This document shows, one piece after another, positions 35,501-45,087 of a stretch of DNA of 64,000 nt; position 1 is the first letter of the stretch; each line of letters opens with the position of its first letter. This DNA comes from Papaver somniferum. Its lineage: Eukaryota; Streptophyta; Magnoliopsida; Ranunculales; Papaveraceae. A program made the translations under genes and the position numbers. The stretch lies in NCBI RefSeq assembly GCF_003573695.1, contig NC_039368.1, forward strand, positions 86,022,455 to 86,086,454. The letters are read 5' to 3'. The notes under the pieces are model-generated. The model saw nothing but the letters and a program-made list of their open reading frames with translations. It had not been told where the DNA came from and made no database searches.

Positions 35501-37053
35501 ATGGAACAACATAAATGGGTTTCTAAACTTTTGGGTTATGATTACGAAATCATTTTTCGTCCAGGCAAAGACAATGCCGCTGCAGATGCATTATCTAGAA
35601 GAATCAGCACACACTTCAGTTTGTCTACACCAATATTTTCAGGGATCAATGATATAGTTCAGGAGTGCCATACTGACATGGAATTGGGTGGTTTGATTCA
35701 ACAGTTGATTACATCCCCTGATTCTAAGCCGAATTTTGCTTATCTCAATGGCATTTTAAGATACAAAAATCGGATTGTTGTGGTTCCTACGTCTGCATGG
35801 TGCCTCAAACTTTTAGAAGAATTTCATACCACTCCAATTGGTGGCCATTCTGGGTATTTACGCACTTACAAGAGGGTACAACAGAATTTCTATTGGAGAG
35901 GACTCAAAAAGTCAGTCAAGAACTTTATTTCGCAATGCGATATCTGCCAAAGAAACATGTCAGAATCTGTAGCACCGCCAGGTCTGTTGAATCCTTTACC
36001 AATTCCCGATGATGTGTGGCTCGACATATCAATGGATTTTATTGATGGTTTTCCTTCTTCAAACCGGAAAAATTCAATTTTGGTTGTGATTGATCGATTG
36101 TCTAAATATGCTCATTTTATAGCACTAAGACATCCATACTCAGCTAGCTCGATTGCGGAAATATATGTGAAAGAAATAGTTCGTCTCCATGGCATGCCAA
36201 GAAGCATTGTTAGTGACCGTGATCCAATTTTCTTAAGCAAATTTTGGGAGGCCTACTTTTCTCTTCAGAAGACACAATTGTGTCGTAGCTCGGCTTATCA
36301 TCCACAATCTGATGGAAAAACTGAAGTCACAAACCGTACATTGGAGTGTTATTTACGGTGTTTTGCTGGGATGCAACCAACTGATTGGACGAAATGGTTT
36401 CCATGGGCTGAATGGTGGTATAATACTATTTTTCATTCCGCTATTCAGATGACACCCTATCAAGCTTTATACGGTCGTCCTCCGCCAACTATTTCCTCTT
36501 ATTTGCCAGGCTCTTCTTCTGTTCATGATGTGGACTTAACTCTAAGGGCTCGTGATCATACACTTAAACTCCTTAAGTCCAACTTGCTTGCTTCCCAAAC
36601 TCGTATGAAGAACTATGCTGATAAACATCGAACCGAACGACAATTTTCTGTTGATGATTGGGTTTATCTTCGCCTGCAGCCTTATCGACAGATGACAGTA
36701 GCTCACCAATCCTTCTCTAAACTATCTCCTAAGTTTTATGGTCCTTATAGAGTTATTGAAAAGATTGGTTCTGTCGCTTATAAGTTGGAATTACCAGCCA
36801 CTAGTCGTATCCATTCGGTGTTTCATGTTTCACAACTTAAACTTAAGCTTGGTAACCATGCTTCAGTGCAGCAATCCTTACCTGCTATAGTTGATTATGA
36901 GAAATGGGAACCAGATTCGATACTTGAACGTCGAATTTATCAGAAAGGTGATAGTGCAGGCACCAGATGGTTAATTAAGTGGAAGAATCAACCACGTGAA
37001 CCTGGGAGGATGCAGATGAATTCTTGGTTCGTTTTCCAGAATTTGAGGCTTGA
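32600..37053 (+). pseudogene. Ty3/gypsy element 2 gag-pol polyprotein, nearly intact (two TAG stops, one late frameshift)
   Basis: A single frame runs from 32600 through 33338 and 34082 onward, interrupted only by TAG at 33326-33328 and 34061-34063. Order: gag (PVFDGDDPDGWIFQADQYF), zinc knuckle (CFNCDEQYTRGHVC), protease (LIDSGSTHNFL), reverse transcriptase (MPFGLSNAPATFQGLMNFIF, FFDDILIYS), RNase H (FALECDASGEGIG), integrase (HTTPIGGHSG, CDICQ, then DISMDFIDG, SDRDPIF and QSDGKTEV with D, D, E). A chromodomain-like tail (WLIKWKNQP) follows. After about 37000 the family-like reading (WEDADEFLVRFPEFEA) lies in another frame and stops at 37051-37053. The order and short LTRs fit a Reina-like chromovirus. 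Confidence 0.9.
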
Positions 37054-37069
37054 GGACAAGCCACATTTC

Positions 37070-37081
37070 AAGGGGGTAGGA
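37070..37081 (+). other. Polypurine tract of gypsy element 2
   Basis: aagggggtagga immediately before the 3' LTR, the usual plus-strand priming site. Confidence 0.8.
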
Positions 37082-37412
37082 TGTTACGGTACCAACACCT
37101 ATTCCTGGTAGAATCCTTAATTAGTTTTCTTTGTTTAGTATACTTTAGTTTTCTTGTTAAGTTAGAACTACGATTGCTTGTTCCGCAAGTATTACTAGCC
37201 ATATATATTTGGCTCTTGAGTCTGTAAGGAATAACAAGTAAAAAGAAGCCAACTCTTGTTTAACCTTCTTCTCTTCTTGTCTACCTTATTCTTCTGTTCT
37301 CTTCTTCTTCAACTTGTTCTAACTCAATTCTCGCGTGTTTAATCCTCACCAAAAAAGGTATAACAAGCTACTTATTTGTCTGTCCATTATATTTGGGTCT
37401 AGAACCCTAATA
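37082..37412 (+). mobile_element. 3' LTR of Ty3/gypsy element 2
   Basis: 331 bp, the same ends as the 5' LTR, followed by the duplicated ctttt (37413-37417). The short open frame that runs into it is the out-of-frame end of the polyprotein ORF. Confidence 0.92.
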
Positions 37413-37726
37413 CTTTTTCATGAAAGTAAGCAGTAATTGAGAGAATTTCATCCTCAAGATCATATCAAATCACAGCAATCACCTTACCTAGGGTTTTCTT
37501 TTCATTCCCCTATTTTCCCTTCTCCCGCAGCAGCGCTTCACGAACAGAACAGAACAAATTTTTTTTTCCTCGCACATTTTGGTTTTAGCGGATTGGTACC
37601 CTGGCTTGAATAAATTTAAACCTGGGCTTAAACTCAAATGGGCCAACTTTTACTACTTCATAGAAAAAAATTTCTTTCTTAGGGGTGGCCCAAGCCAGGG
37701 GGAGCCTGCACATGCTTCCGCCCCTG

Positions 37727-38356
37727 ATCTCAGCGTGGCGATGTACTGCACTCGGCTCAAATCCCTTTGGGATCAGTTGGATGTTTTTTGTCCTGTTGAA
37801 CCCTGCATATATGGAGCCGGCAAGAACTACGTCAACAACCACAACCAGGATAAATCCATGAAGTTCTTGCAAGGGTTTCATGATCGCTTCTCTCCTTTGC
37901 GTATCCAGATTCTTCTCATGGATCCCATGCCATCTTTCTACTAAGATTTACAACCATGTCAGGAAGGAGGAGGAGCAGCAAGGTATAAACTCATCTTATA
38001 CTCCTTCAATTGAATCTGCTACTTTGAATGTTGTTTCTCGTGGTGAATATCGCAACCCAAGGAATTTCGCACATCCTGGTTCTGGAAGTAACAATATCTC
38101 TGGCAATAATAAACGCCTCAGGGCGTTTTGTGATCACTGCACAAAACACGGTCACACTAAAGCCACATGCTGAAAGCTACACGCCTATCCAAAGAATCTG
38201 CCAAAGACCCGTGATACATACTCTCATATGGTTGCTACCATTTATGCTCCTACTGAATCTTCCCAGCAAGCTGCCCCAAACATTAGTGCGACTCAATATG
38301 CTATCCTGCTTTCTTTGCTAGAACCAGCTGCAGATGGTGCTGAAACAAAGTGTTAG
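37727..38356 (+). pseudogene. Ty1/copia gag, 3' part, copy 1
   Basis: Continuation of the gag gene begun at 28216, resuming at the right target duplication (DNLSVAMY in the restored reading order). It has LKSLWDQLDVF and KSMKFLQGFHDRFSPLRIQI, then a frame change near 37935. The zinc knuckle CDHCTKHGHTKATC follows, but here the next tryptophan codon has become TGA. The frame ends ...ADGAETKC. No protease or pol follows; the F-box gene starts 160 bp downstream. Confidence 0.85.
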
Positions 38357-38471
38357 TCTCCTTTGGTCTTATGTAACCGGATTTGGAAACTCATGAACTC
38401 TTTCCTAACTGGATTAGGAAACTGACCGAAAACAGGAAACCCACAATTTTCTTTCCAACAAGTCAGTCAGG

Positions 38472-38480
38472 TATATAAAG
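38472..38480 (+). promoter_or_regulatory. TATA box of F-box gene copy 1
   Basis: tatataaag lies 36 bp upstream of the ATG, so transcription would start only a few bases before the start codon if this box is used. The same box is at 45833-45841. Confidence 0.55.
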
Positions 38481-38515
38481 GAATGTCGAGTGGTTTGGGA
38501 GGTAGAAGATAGGAG

Positions 38516-39895
38516 ATGGACGACTATAATCCTATAAACAGTCTTCCTACAGAAATCACATTGAGCATATTTTCTAGGTTACCGGGTGAGTCGGTATTAG
38601 ATTGTAAACTTGTATGCAGAGCTTGGAGAAATTTCTTACAGTTTCATGTTAATACTCCTTACTTTGTGTATCAGCATCTGCAGCGACAACGTGGTTATGT
38701 TCCTCATGGACTAGTACAGCATCAGCAGCATAAGCCGTCTGATTCTGAGACGATGAGTTTCGTGGCCTTTGACAGACACACCCGAGTTTTCTGGTATTTG
38801 GAGTACCACGATAACGGTGATAGAAATAGTGACAAGCGGCCTAATAACTACCGCATAAAGACAATCAACATGAAATTTCCGGCAGACAGGTGTGTAAAAC
38901 GAATACTAGGACTAGTTGGTTCAGATAATGGATTGATTTGCTTATCACTCAAGTTGCCGCCCGAATACATTGTCATCCCTGCATACCAGAATAAGGTGGT
39001 ACACAGTCCTGAAACTTTATGCATCTGTAATCCCATTACTAGAGAATTCGTGACTCTTCCAGGGATACTGATCGACAAGAAAAGAAGCGTTGATGATGAT
39101 GTTCACATTGTGCATGGATTCGGCTACCACGCTTTAACTAATGAGTATAAGGTCGTTAGAATTTGTTATGTAGGAGACCGGAAAACACCCTCCTACAGAG
39201 GACAGGCAGAGGTATATACAATTGGAAGTGGTTGCGGCTGGAGAAGTGTGGCAGAAACCAACTTAAGGCCGAGGTATATCGGAGATCCTACAGGTGTGTG
39301 TTTTGATGGGGATCTTCATTGGATGTGTGATGATTCCGCGAATATTATGATCTTTGATTTGGCGACTGAGAAGTTCCACTTTCTCATTGCCCCAACTGAG
39401 CAGATACATGACGCAAGAAGAATCTATGTTATGAGAGGGTGTTTGTGTTATGAATACTATGACCCCACTGATGGACTGCTGCAATTGTGGTTTTTAAAGA
39501 AGTATTACAAGTCATGGAGTTGGAGAATAGAGTTCATGATACCATTAGAAATGCTACACTACATAAGATTTTTTATGTTTTCCATTACAAAGATGAGTGA
39601 AATTTTACTGATAAACAATGGTCGAGATCAAGTCCTTGGTTATCCTAGCCAGAGAACAGAAATATCACAAAAGGGTTTCAAGTTGGATGCAACAACGGAT
39701 TTGACGGTACCACTACCATACATCAACACCTTTGTCTCTTTGGAAGCATTAGGAGAAAGAAATGTAAAGAAATTTGCAGCAGAAAGATCGATGTGCAAAG
39801 ACAAGCAAGAGTCATTTGACGTCGACAGACCAGTATCGCCGGCAGGCCTCCTGAGACAGACAAAGAAACCGCGCAAATCTAAAGATATAGATTAA
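38516..39895 (+). CDS. F-box protein with F-box-associated domain, copy 1
   Basis: A single uninterrupted 459-codon frame. Residues about 8-42 form the F-box (NSLPTEITLSIFSRLPGESV, then CKLVCRAWRNFLQ), which binds SKP1-type adaptors of SCF ubiquitin ligases. Residues about 80-400 resemble the plant F-box-associated domain thought to bind substrates (GLVGSDNGLICLSL, LCICNPITREFVTLP, GFGYHALTNEYKVVRICYVG, WRSV, GDLHWM, MIFDLATEKFHF). The C-terminus is basic (RQTKKPRKSKDID). It has no intron, as is common in this family. It differs from copy 2 by one residue (His88 against Tyr88). The first methionine fits the TATA box and the family start. The substrate is unknown, and expression is unproven amid dense transposons. 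Confidence 0.88.
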   Translation: MDDYNPINSLPTEITLSIFSRLPGESVLDCKLVCRAWRNFLQFHVNTPYFVYQHLQRQRGYVPHGLVQHQQHKPSDSETMSFVAFDRHTRVFWYLEYHDNGDRNSDKRPNNYRIKTINMKFPADRCVKRILGLVGSDNGLICLSLKLPPEYIVIPAYQNKVVHSPETLCICNPITREFVTLPGILIDKKRSVDDDVHIVHGFGYHALTNEYKVVRICYVGDRKTPSYRGQAEVYTIGSGCGWRSVAETNLRPRYIGDPTGVCFDGDLHWMCDDSANIMIFDLATEKFHFLIAPTEQIHDARRIYVMRGCLCYEYYDPTDGLLQLWFLKKYYKSWSWRIEFMIPLEMLHYIRFFMFSITKMSEILLINNGRDQVLGYPSQRTEISQKGFKLDATTDLTVPLPYINTFVSLEALGERNVKKFAAERSMCKDKQESFDVDRPVSPAGLLRQTKKPRKSKDID

Positions 39896-40113
39896 GTAGG
39901 GAGCAACTAAAGTTTGAGTTATTTATCTGGAGTATAGCTTTTCAAATTTACTAGATTTGTGTCCGTGATATACACCACCGGACATATTTATCTTTTCATC
40001 GCAGTTACTTTCAATTTTAATTAGGTTATATTTTGGGATATAATTATTTTCGTATAGTTTTTTTTAACTAAATTGTGTAGTTTAAAATAATAAATTATAT
40101 TTTATAAAGAGTA

Positions 40114-40718
40114 TTATTACATTAACCAGTTGAAAGCCTAACAGGTCGCCGGAAATCCCCTTTCTCCTTATCTCTTTATCATTTGTATAGAGTCCTGTTT
40201 TAGATACTTCATTCATGCAGAAGAAAACTACTTGATCCACGGTTTCCGAGTCACCAAATGTCCAAAGGCTCCTTCTGATTCTCACCTTTTGTTTGTTGAT
40301 AAGTCATCAAGAAGCAAACAACCGTATGTCCCTTATTAAAGATTTGGTGGCCACTCTGGCCAAGTCATTAACTTTCAAAATTTTGGTTGTTTTTCAGCAA
40401 AAATGTTCACCCAGATATTTATGATTCTTTGATTCGAACTCTTAATGTTAAGAAAATTGCCCTGGATGATAAGTACTTCGAGATACCTTTGTTCATTGGT
40501 AGATCGAAAACTCAGACTTTTACTCACTTAGCTGAGAATTTAGATAGGTATGTCCCTAATTGGAAAGGCAAACGCCTTAACCAAGCTGGGGACCCATCAT
40601 CCAAGATTACACCAAACAACCTTAGAATAACAAAAATAATTTTCGTAAAATGGATCAGACCAGAATCGGATTGGATTAAAATAAACATTGATGGAGCTGC
40701 TCGAGGACACCCAGGGAT
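40114..40718 (+). pseudogene. LINE (L1-like) reverse transcriptase remnant, copy 1, truncated
   Basis: Without a start codon the plus strand reads GNPLSPYLFIIC, HGFRVTKCP, SHLLFVDK and, after frame changes, SGQVINF, FFSKNVHPDIYDSL and EIPLFIGRSKTQTF. These are C-terminal RT motifs of plant L1-like LINEs. The catalytic FADD-type box reads FVDK, so the enzyme is dead. From 40590 an RNase H-type segment (KWIRPESDWIKINIDGAARG) takes over, and the copy is cut at 40718 by the MULE segment. Confidence 0.8.
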
Positions 40719-40993
40719 AAGACAATGATGAGAACAAATCCAAGAACAAGTCTTCTATCCTTTACACCATCATTGTAAGGTTTTGTTGGAGGCGCGTAAG
40801 TAAAGCTACTACCCGTCCATGCGAAACAATGTACGACGCAATTGAATGTCTCCGCTATTAAAAACCCACAAATGGGCATTGACATCCAATGTTCTTCGGT
40901 AATGATAAAATCCCCATGCAAACGACGTTCGAATGCAACGTACTCCGCTGCCACCCCTGCATCTTTTCTTGGACCTGTTCTCATCATTGTCTT
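40719..40993. repeat. Inverted 26 bp arms at the left junction
   Basis: aagacaatgatgagaacaaa at 40719 (arm 40719-40744) is repeated in inverted orientation at 40968-40993, with 24 of 26 positions matching and 223 bp between the arms. The inner arm belongs to the MULE OTU-like region. The outer arm abuts the duplication breakpoint. Confidence 0.85.
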
Positions 40994-41200
40994 ATAGAAT
41001 CATTTGTTTTTACGTAGGGTTTGTAACAATCGTTGCCGAATATAGTTCACTTCATTTTCAGGGGCACCGGATTATTCCTTTCCATAAAAGGACCAAGTTG
41101 TTCCGCCGTGACGTAATAACCACAATTTCCATCGCCTTGCACGTCGTCCATTGCTATAATATGCTCATGAATTATTGGCTATAGATCTTCCAAGTAGTTA
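40740..41200 (-). pseudogene. OTU-like cysteine protease region of the MULE
   Basis: Minus-strand reading gives DDVQGDGNCGYYVTAEQLG (about 41092-41148), the OTU-domain catalytic Asp/Cys region (DGNC). After stops and frame changes it reads EEHWMSMPICGFLIAETFN, the second OTU-type segment of plant MULE proteins. OTU enzymes remove ubiquitin or ubiquitin-like proteins, and plant MULEs have captured them more than once. A stop at about 41180 separates this from the transposase, and the part that should carry the catalytic histidine is incomplete. Confidence 0.7.
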
Positions 41201-43468
41201 TCGTATATAAAATTGATATGCCTCATATACCTACCGGACTTATCTCTTTTGGGTCCTCTCATCCTACCAATTTCATGTACGGTTCTTTTCTCCTTTATCT
41301 TAGTTTGTGAAGGATGCATCTTAGCCTTCCCCTTGACATCCTCTTTACTATCCTTAGCTTGTGACGGACAATCATTATCATTCACCTCTTTGTTACTTGT
41401 TTCCGATTTTTGAATACTCGGTCGACCTTGTTTTTTTTGGAACTTTGAATTCTTCCTCCTTCATCAACTTCTCAATTTCTTTCTTTACCTTTTCAAACCT
41501 TGCATCATGGTACTCAACGCCGGATGGATTCCTTTTAGTAGCCAATAGTTCCTTGTTGGCTTGTCTAGTTTGAAAATTATTCATTTTCTTACTCTTCCTA
41601 CCTTTCGGGTCACTCTTCTCCTGTTCCAAAATATTTTCTTGGGTGAAAGGATACATGACCGGCATCATGTTGTCCCATAGGAATTTCTTTTGAGGTCGGG
41701 ACATATTCCTATACATCTCCGCCAATTTTTTCCCATTTGTCATGTCCCATATCTCTAGATCATCCTCATCGTCTTCGGTTGGGAGAGGATCGAAGCTTAA
41801 TTGTTTCCAAAAATGATCAATATCCTCAAATAGTATGATACCATCCTTGTACCAAAGTAGGTCATGGCGTCATGGAAGTCCCATAGATGTCTTCATTGTA
41901 CAAACACACTCTTCCTCCAAGGTGGCGCCTAATGTCTCAATCAAATCCACTTCTTTCATCAACAAGTCGATGCATAGATGGGAGACTTTATAAGTTAATT
42001 CCCGTAGCCAATTAGTACCATAATTCTTGTGTCTAAACATAAGGTCATGCTCGAACGCGGTTTTAATTCTCACAACATCACTTTTGAAATATTCATCAAT
42101 TGCATCAAAAACCGTGACAAAAGTGTCAACACAACCAAAAAGGTTCTTCTTCAACCGATAATGAGCCGACTCTACCATACTTGTGGCTTGGTTGTCGAAG
42201 TGTTTGTGCCGATTTGTGAAACAAATCAAGAACCTTTCTTTATTAGGTTCCAACACATATTTGACCAAGTAAGTAATGACATCGGGGTAGGCGGTCTTCC
42301 AATGCTTAATAAGCATTTTAAAATTTTCTTCATAGACATCCTCGGTGATTGACCATATCAAAGCTTCCCATTCGCCTTGGAAAGAAGCCCACAACATCTC
42401 ATTATGTTCATATGCTTTCAAGAATTCCTTCTTTTTCTTTACTCGTGTCTCCAACGGTAGCTTATCAATATTCTATAATTCTTTCAACTTAAGTGGTTGA
42501 ATTATCGGTTGACATTTTTTCCTCACATTGCACCATATGTGAAACGTACAAAGAAAATTGAATGCATCCGGAAATACCTTCTTAATGGCATACATCAACG
42601 ATGAATCTTGATCGGAAACGAACACTTTAGGAAGAGCACCCTCCCGGAAGATTAACTTCAATTGTTCTAACCCCCAAACATAACTCTCTTTCTTCTCGTT
42701 TTTCATGAAACAAAAAGCCACGGTGAACGGTGCCTTTGTCGAAGTATGCCCCACAATGTTCATCAACGGCATCTCATATTTATTAGTATTGTACGTGCAA
42801 TCCAATATAATAACTTGTGGGAAGCATAGAGCCAATTGGGCGCATTCCGGGTGGGCAAGGAAAAGGTGTGTGACTTGACCGAAGTCATCCAACTTCTTTT
42901 GGAAAGCGTAGTTATTCTTCACCCCTAACCACATTACTTGTTGCATCACCATCCTACCTTGCAAATTGAGTATTCTAATCTTTTGTCTTGCATTGTAGAT
43001 AGTTTGCATAGTCGACTTGTTATTGTTGTTGTCCACCTTCAATTTGCTAAGAATCCTAGAAGGTGGAAAACGTGCTCGTGTCATTGTATCCACTTCTAGC
43101 ATCTCGTCGGGTTTGAGTTGCGCTAATTTCGCATGTCCATGAAGGTCTTTGGGACGTGGGTGGTTATGACGACAATCCATATCTTTATTCATTATCCAAT
43201 ATTGATCTTCTTTGTTCATGGACTTATTCTTGAGGTTGAAAACGATCTTGAAAGGGAAATTTCTTTTCTTCGTCTTCGTCCTATTCTTTCTCCCGGTCTT
43301 CCCAACGTATACAATACCCTTTTTAACCTTGCTAGCGCCGGTTCCACTACGCTCACAAATCATTTCAAACCGATCCCATCGGATTTGTTGTCCTTTAACT
43401 AGTACATAATTTATCTTCATCGCGTGTTCCTCAAGCCAATCCAGAACTTCTGGTTTAGTTTTCCATAT
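41201..43468 (-). pseudogene. MULE transposase (main exon), two in-frame stops and one frameshift
   Basis: Minus strand, starting after an AG acceptor (ctacgttc side, 43469): IWKTKPEVLDWLEEHAMKIN. The frame continues to VTHLFLAHPECAQLALCFPQ, VIILDCTYNTNKYEMPLM (first D), KVFVSDQDSSLMYAIKKVFP (second D) and TSMVESAHYRLKKNLFG (E), a complete MULE-type DDE triad. TAG at 42473-42475 and TGA at 41870-41872 interrupt what is otherwise one frame down to about 41400, where a frameshift occurs. Later sequence is lysine-rich (MHPSQTKIKEKRTVHEIGRM). Once active, it would excise and insert MULE DNA. Confidence 0.85.
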
Positions 43469-43554
43469 CTACGTTCATTCCAAAACAAGTAATTAGTAAG
43501 CAAAACTTTGGAATATTCCGACAACATTAAGGTAAGCAAAAGGTTCTTACATAC

Positions 43555-43638
43555 CAAATCATTTTGGAAGTGATCCTTGGTATCCTCGTGAATTATGTCT
43601 ACTGGATCAGGTTGATTTTCCATGGGTCCAAGCACGAT
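43555..43638 (-). pseudogene. MULE transposase, second exon
   Basis: The exon lies between a tttgtag acceptor (43639-43645) and a GTATGT donor (43549-43554). It reads LGPMENQPDPVDIIHEDTKD and HFQNDL, and joins the main exon in the same phase (…HFQNDL then IWKTKP…), which supports the intron model. Confidence 0.6.
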
Positions 43639-43688
43639 CTACAAAGAATATCACAAGGTTAACCACTAGAAAGGGAATATAATAACAA

Positions 43689-44430
43689 GGTTCGGCGCAT
43701 TCGATAATCACATTATGTGCCGAACTATAAACATTTAGAGGTTTCGGCTTGTATGATATCCTCAATATGTGCCGAACCACAAACAATATTTTAACCCAAA
43801 AATTAACAAATGAATGTTCGGCTCCGAAGATAATCATATTATGTGCCGAACCTTGGACATAAGAGGTTTCGGCTTGTACGATATCCTCAATATGTGCCGA
43901 ACCTCGAACAATATTTTAACCCAAAAATTTACAAATTTATGTTCGGCTCAGAAGATAATCATATTATGTGCCGAACCTTGGACATAAGAGGTTTCGGCTT
44001 ATACGATATCCTCAATATGTGCCGAACCTCGAACAATATTTTAACCCAAAAATTTACAAATTTATGTTCGGCTCATACTATAATCAAATTATGTGCCGAA
44101 CCTTGAACATAGTAGGTTTCGGCTGATACGATATTCTCCATATGTGCCGAACCAGTAACAATATTTCAACCCAGAAATTAAAAAATTATGTTCGGCACAT
44201 ACGATTTTGGATATGTAAGCCGAATTAGTAATGATTCTATTCCGGGTATTCAGGATGTTGTTCGGCTTACTATGAAACTTTCATATAAGCCGAACTAGTG
44301 TCTAGCAAAAGGGTTGGAATTGGAAATTATAGGTTCGGCGCATGCAGTAAACAGATTCAGTAAGCCGAACCGTTCATCAATGGTAGATTCGGCTCATAGA
44401 TGTGAGCCGAACCTCAACCTGTTTCGCCGA
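43689..44430. repeat. TTCGGC/GCCGAA hairpin array, partly 125 bp tandem
   Basis: Four units of about 124-127 bp start near 43690, 43814, 43939 and 44066. Each holds two inverted repeats such as gttcggctca...tgtgccgaac, with arms of 6-8 bp and 25-30 bp spacers. Less regular copies continue to 44430, about a dozen hairpins in total. The array lies between the first and second exons of the minus-strand MULE gene, that is, in its predicted first intron or 5' region. It may be a transposase-binding array. Confidence 0.85.
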
Positions 44431-44505
44431 ACCATGATTCAAAAAACCTAACTTTTGATAATTGAGAGCTATAGAAGTGAGATTAAGTATAGGATATAAG
44501 TGTAC

Positions 44506-44729
44506 CTGTGTATTAGAAGAATTGGGTTCCTCATCAATGTATTCATCATCAATATTTGGCTCATAAAAAAATCATCATCTTGAGTTTGTGTTTGAGTTTG
44601 AGCTTGAGTTTGAGTGGGTGTAAAATCATTCTCATAATCTAAGAAATCAGCCATTTCTGGATCATTGTTGTAGTTGATGTGTATTTTCCTAGGTTTTTTA
44701 GATGAATGATGACCCTCCTCATCCTCCAT
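44506..44729 (-). pseudogene. Probable first exon of the MULE gene (acidic N-terminus)
   Basis: Minus-strand frame MEDEEGHHSSKKPRKIHINY, then DPEMADFLDYENDFTPTQ and a TQ repeat, ending at a CAG|GTACAC donor. Acidic residues, a short basic patch and the position just upstream of the transposase suggest the transposon protein N-terminus. The splice phase to the second exon does not match cleanly, so it may be broken or may belong to a different transcript. Confidence 0.45.
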
Positions 44730-45087
44730 TGAATCAAGAATTAGAATTTTCTCACTTTCTCCTTCTCTTTCTCTCCTTCTTAACCAAACCAAAACTTTGA
44801 TTTTTTTTTCCTCAAATTTTTCATCTAAACAACTCTTATAATTCTGAAAATTATCTTAATCACTAAACAAAATATTTAATCACTAATCAAGATTATTAAC
44901 ACTAATACGTAAAGGGCAGATTTGCCATTAAAAAAAATTTGGGTTAAGGGGTTATCTGATTTTGCTATTCAACAACCTTTTTTGTCGTCATTCAGTATGC
45001 CTTGAAAGATTTTGGTATGCCCAATATTATGGTTCTTTCTTAGGGGTGGCCCAAGCCAGGGGGAGCCTGCACATGCTTCCGCCCCTG

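Larger units (their letters stand above)
28678..37726 (-). mobile_element. hAT DNA transposon with TTF-type transposase, host to a nested gypsy element
   Basis: The left end is caggggcgga and the right end ccgcccctg, a near-perfect terminal inverted repeat of hAT type, flanked by an 8 bp duplication. Without the nested retrotransposon (32251-37412 plus its 5 bp duplication) the hAT is about 3.9 kb. It carries one transposase gene on the minus strand with a single frameshift. It is inserted inside copia gag. The 47 bp before its right end (aggggtggcccaagcc...) recurs as the left edge of the second F-box duplication copy. Confidence 0.92.
37672..40718. repeat. Segmental duplication, copy 1 (3,047 bp)
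   Basis: This block recurs at 45033-48079 with a constant offset of 7,361 bp and about ten single-base differences (about 99.7% identity). It contains the last 55 bp of the hAT, the 3' part of copia gag, the F-box gene and a LINE RT remnant. To its left the hAT is continuous. To its right the identity stops at cacccagggat, where MULE sequence begins. Confidence 0.95.
40719..45032 (-). mobile_element. MULE DNA transposon segment at the duplication junction
   Basis: 4,314 bp lying exactly between the two copies of the F-box block. It holds a minus-strand MULE transposase gene with introns, an OTU-like protease region and a hairpin array. The left edge (aagacaatgatgagaac) and right edge (...caatattatgg) are not inverted repeats of each other, and no target duplication can be seen because each side is a duplication breakpoint. 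It may be a terminally truncated MULE. Confidence 0.75.

Noticed and set aside
37000..37111. C-terminal end of the long gypsy polyprotein frame as given by the open frame
   Set aside because: The family-like chromodomain end lies in a different frame ending at 37053; the open frame reads into the LTR by accident.
43133..43409. Plus-strand open frames opposite the MULE transposase
   Set aside because: Antisense shadows of the transposase exon.
40719..45032. Simple MULE insertion with long TIRs and 9 bp duplication
   Set aside because: The two edges are not inverted repeats and the flanks do not match; the segment sits at a duplication breakpoint instead.
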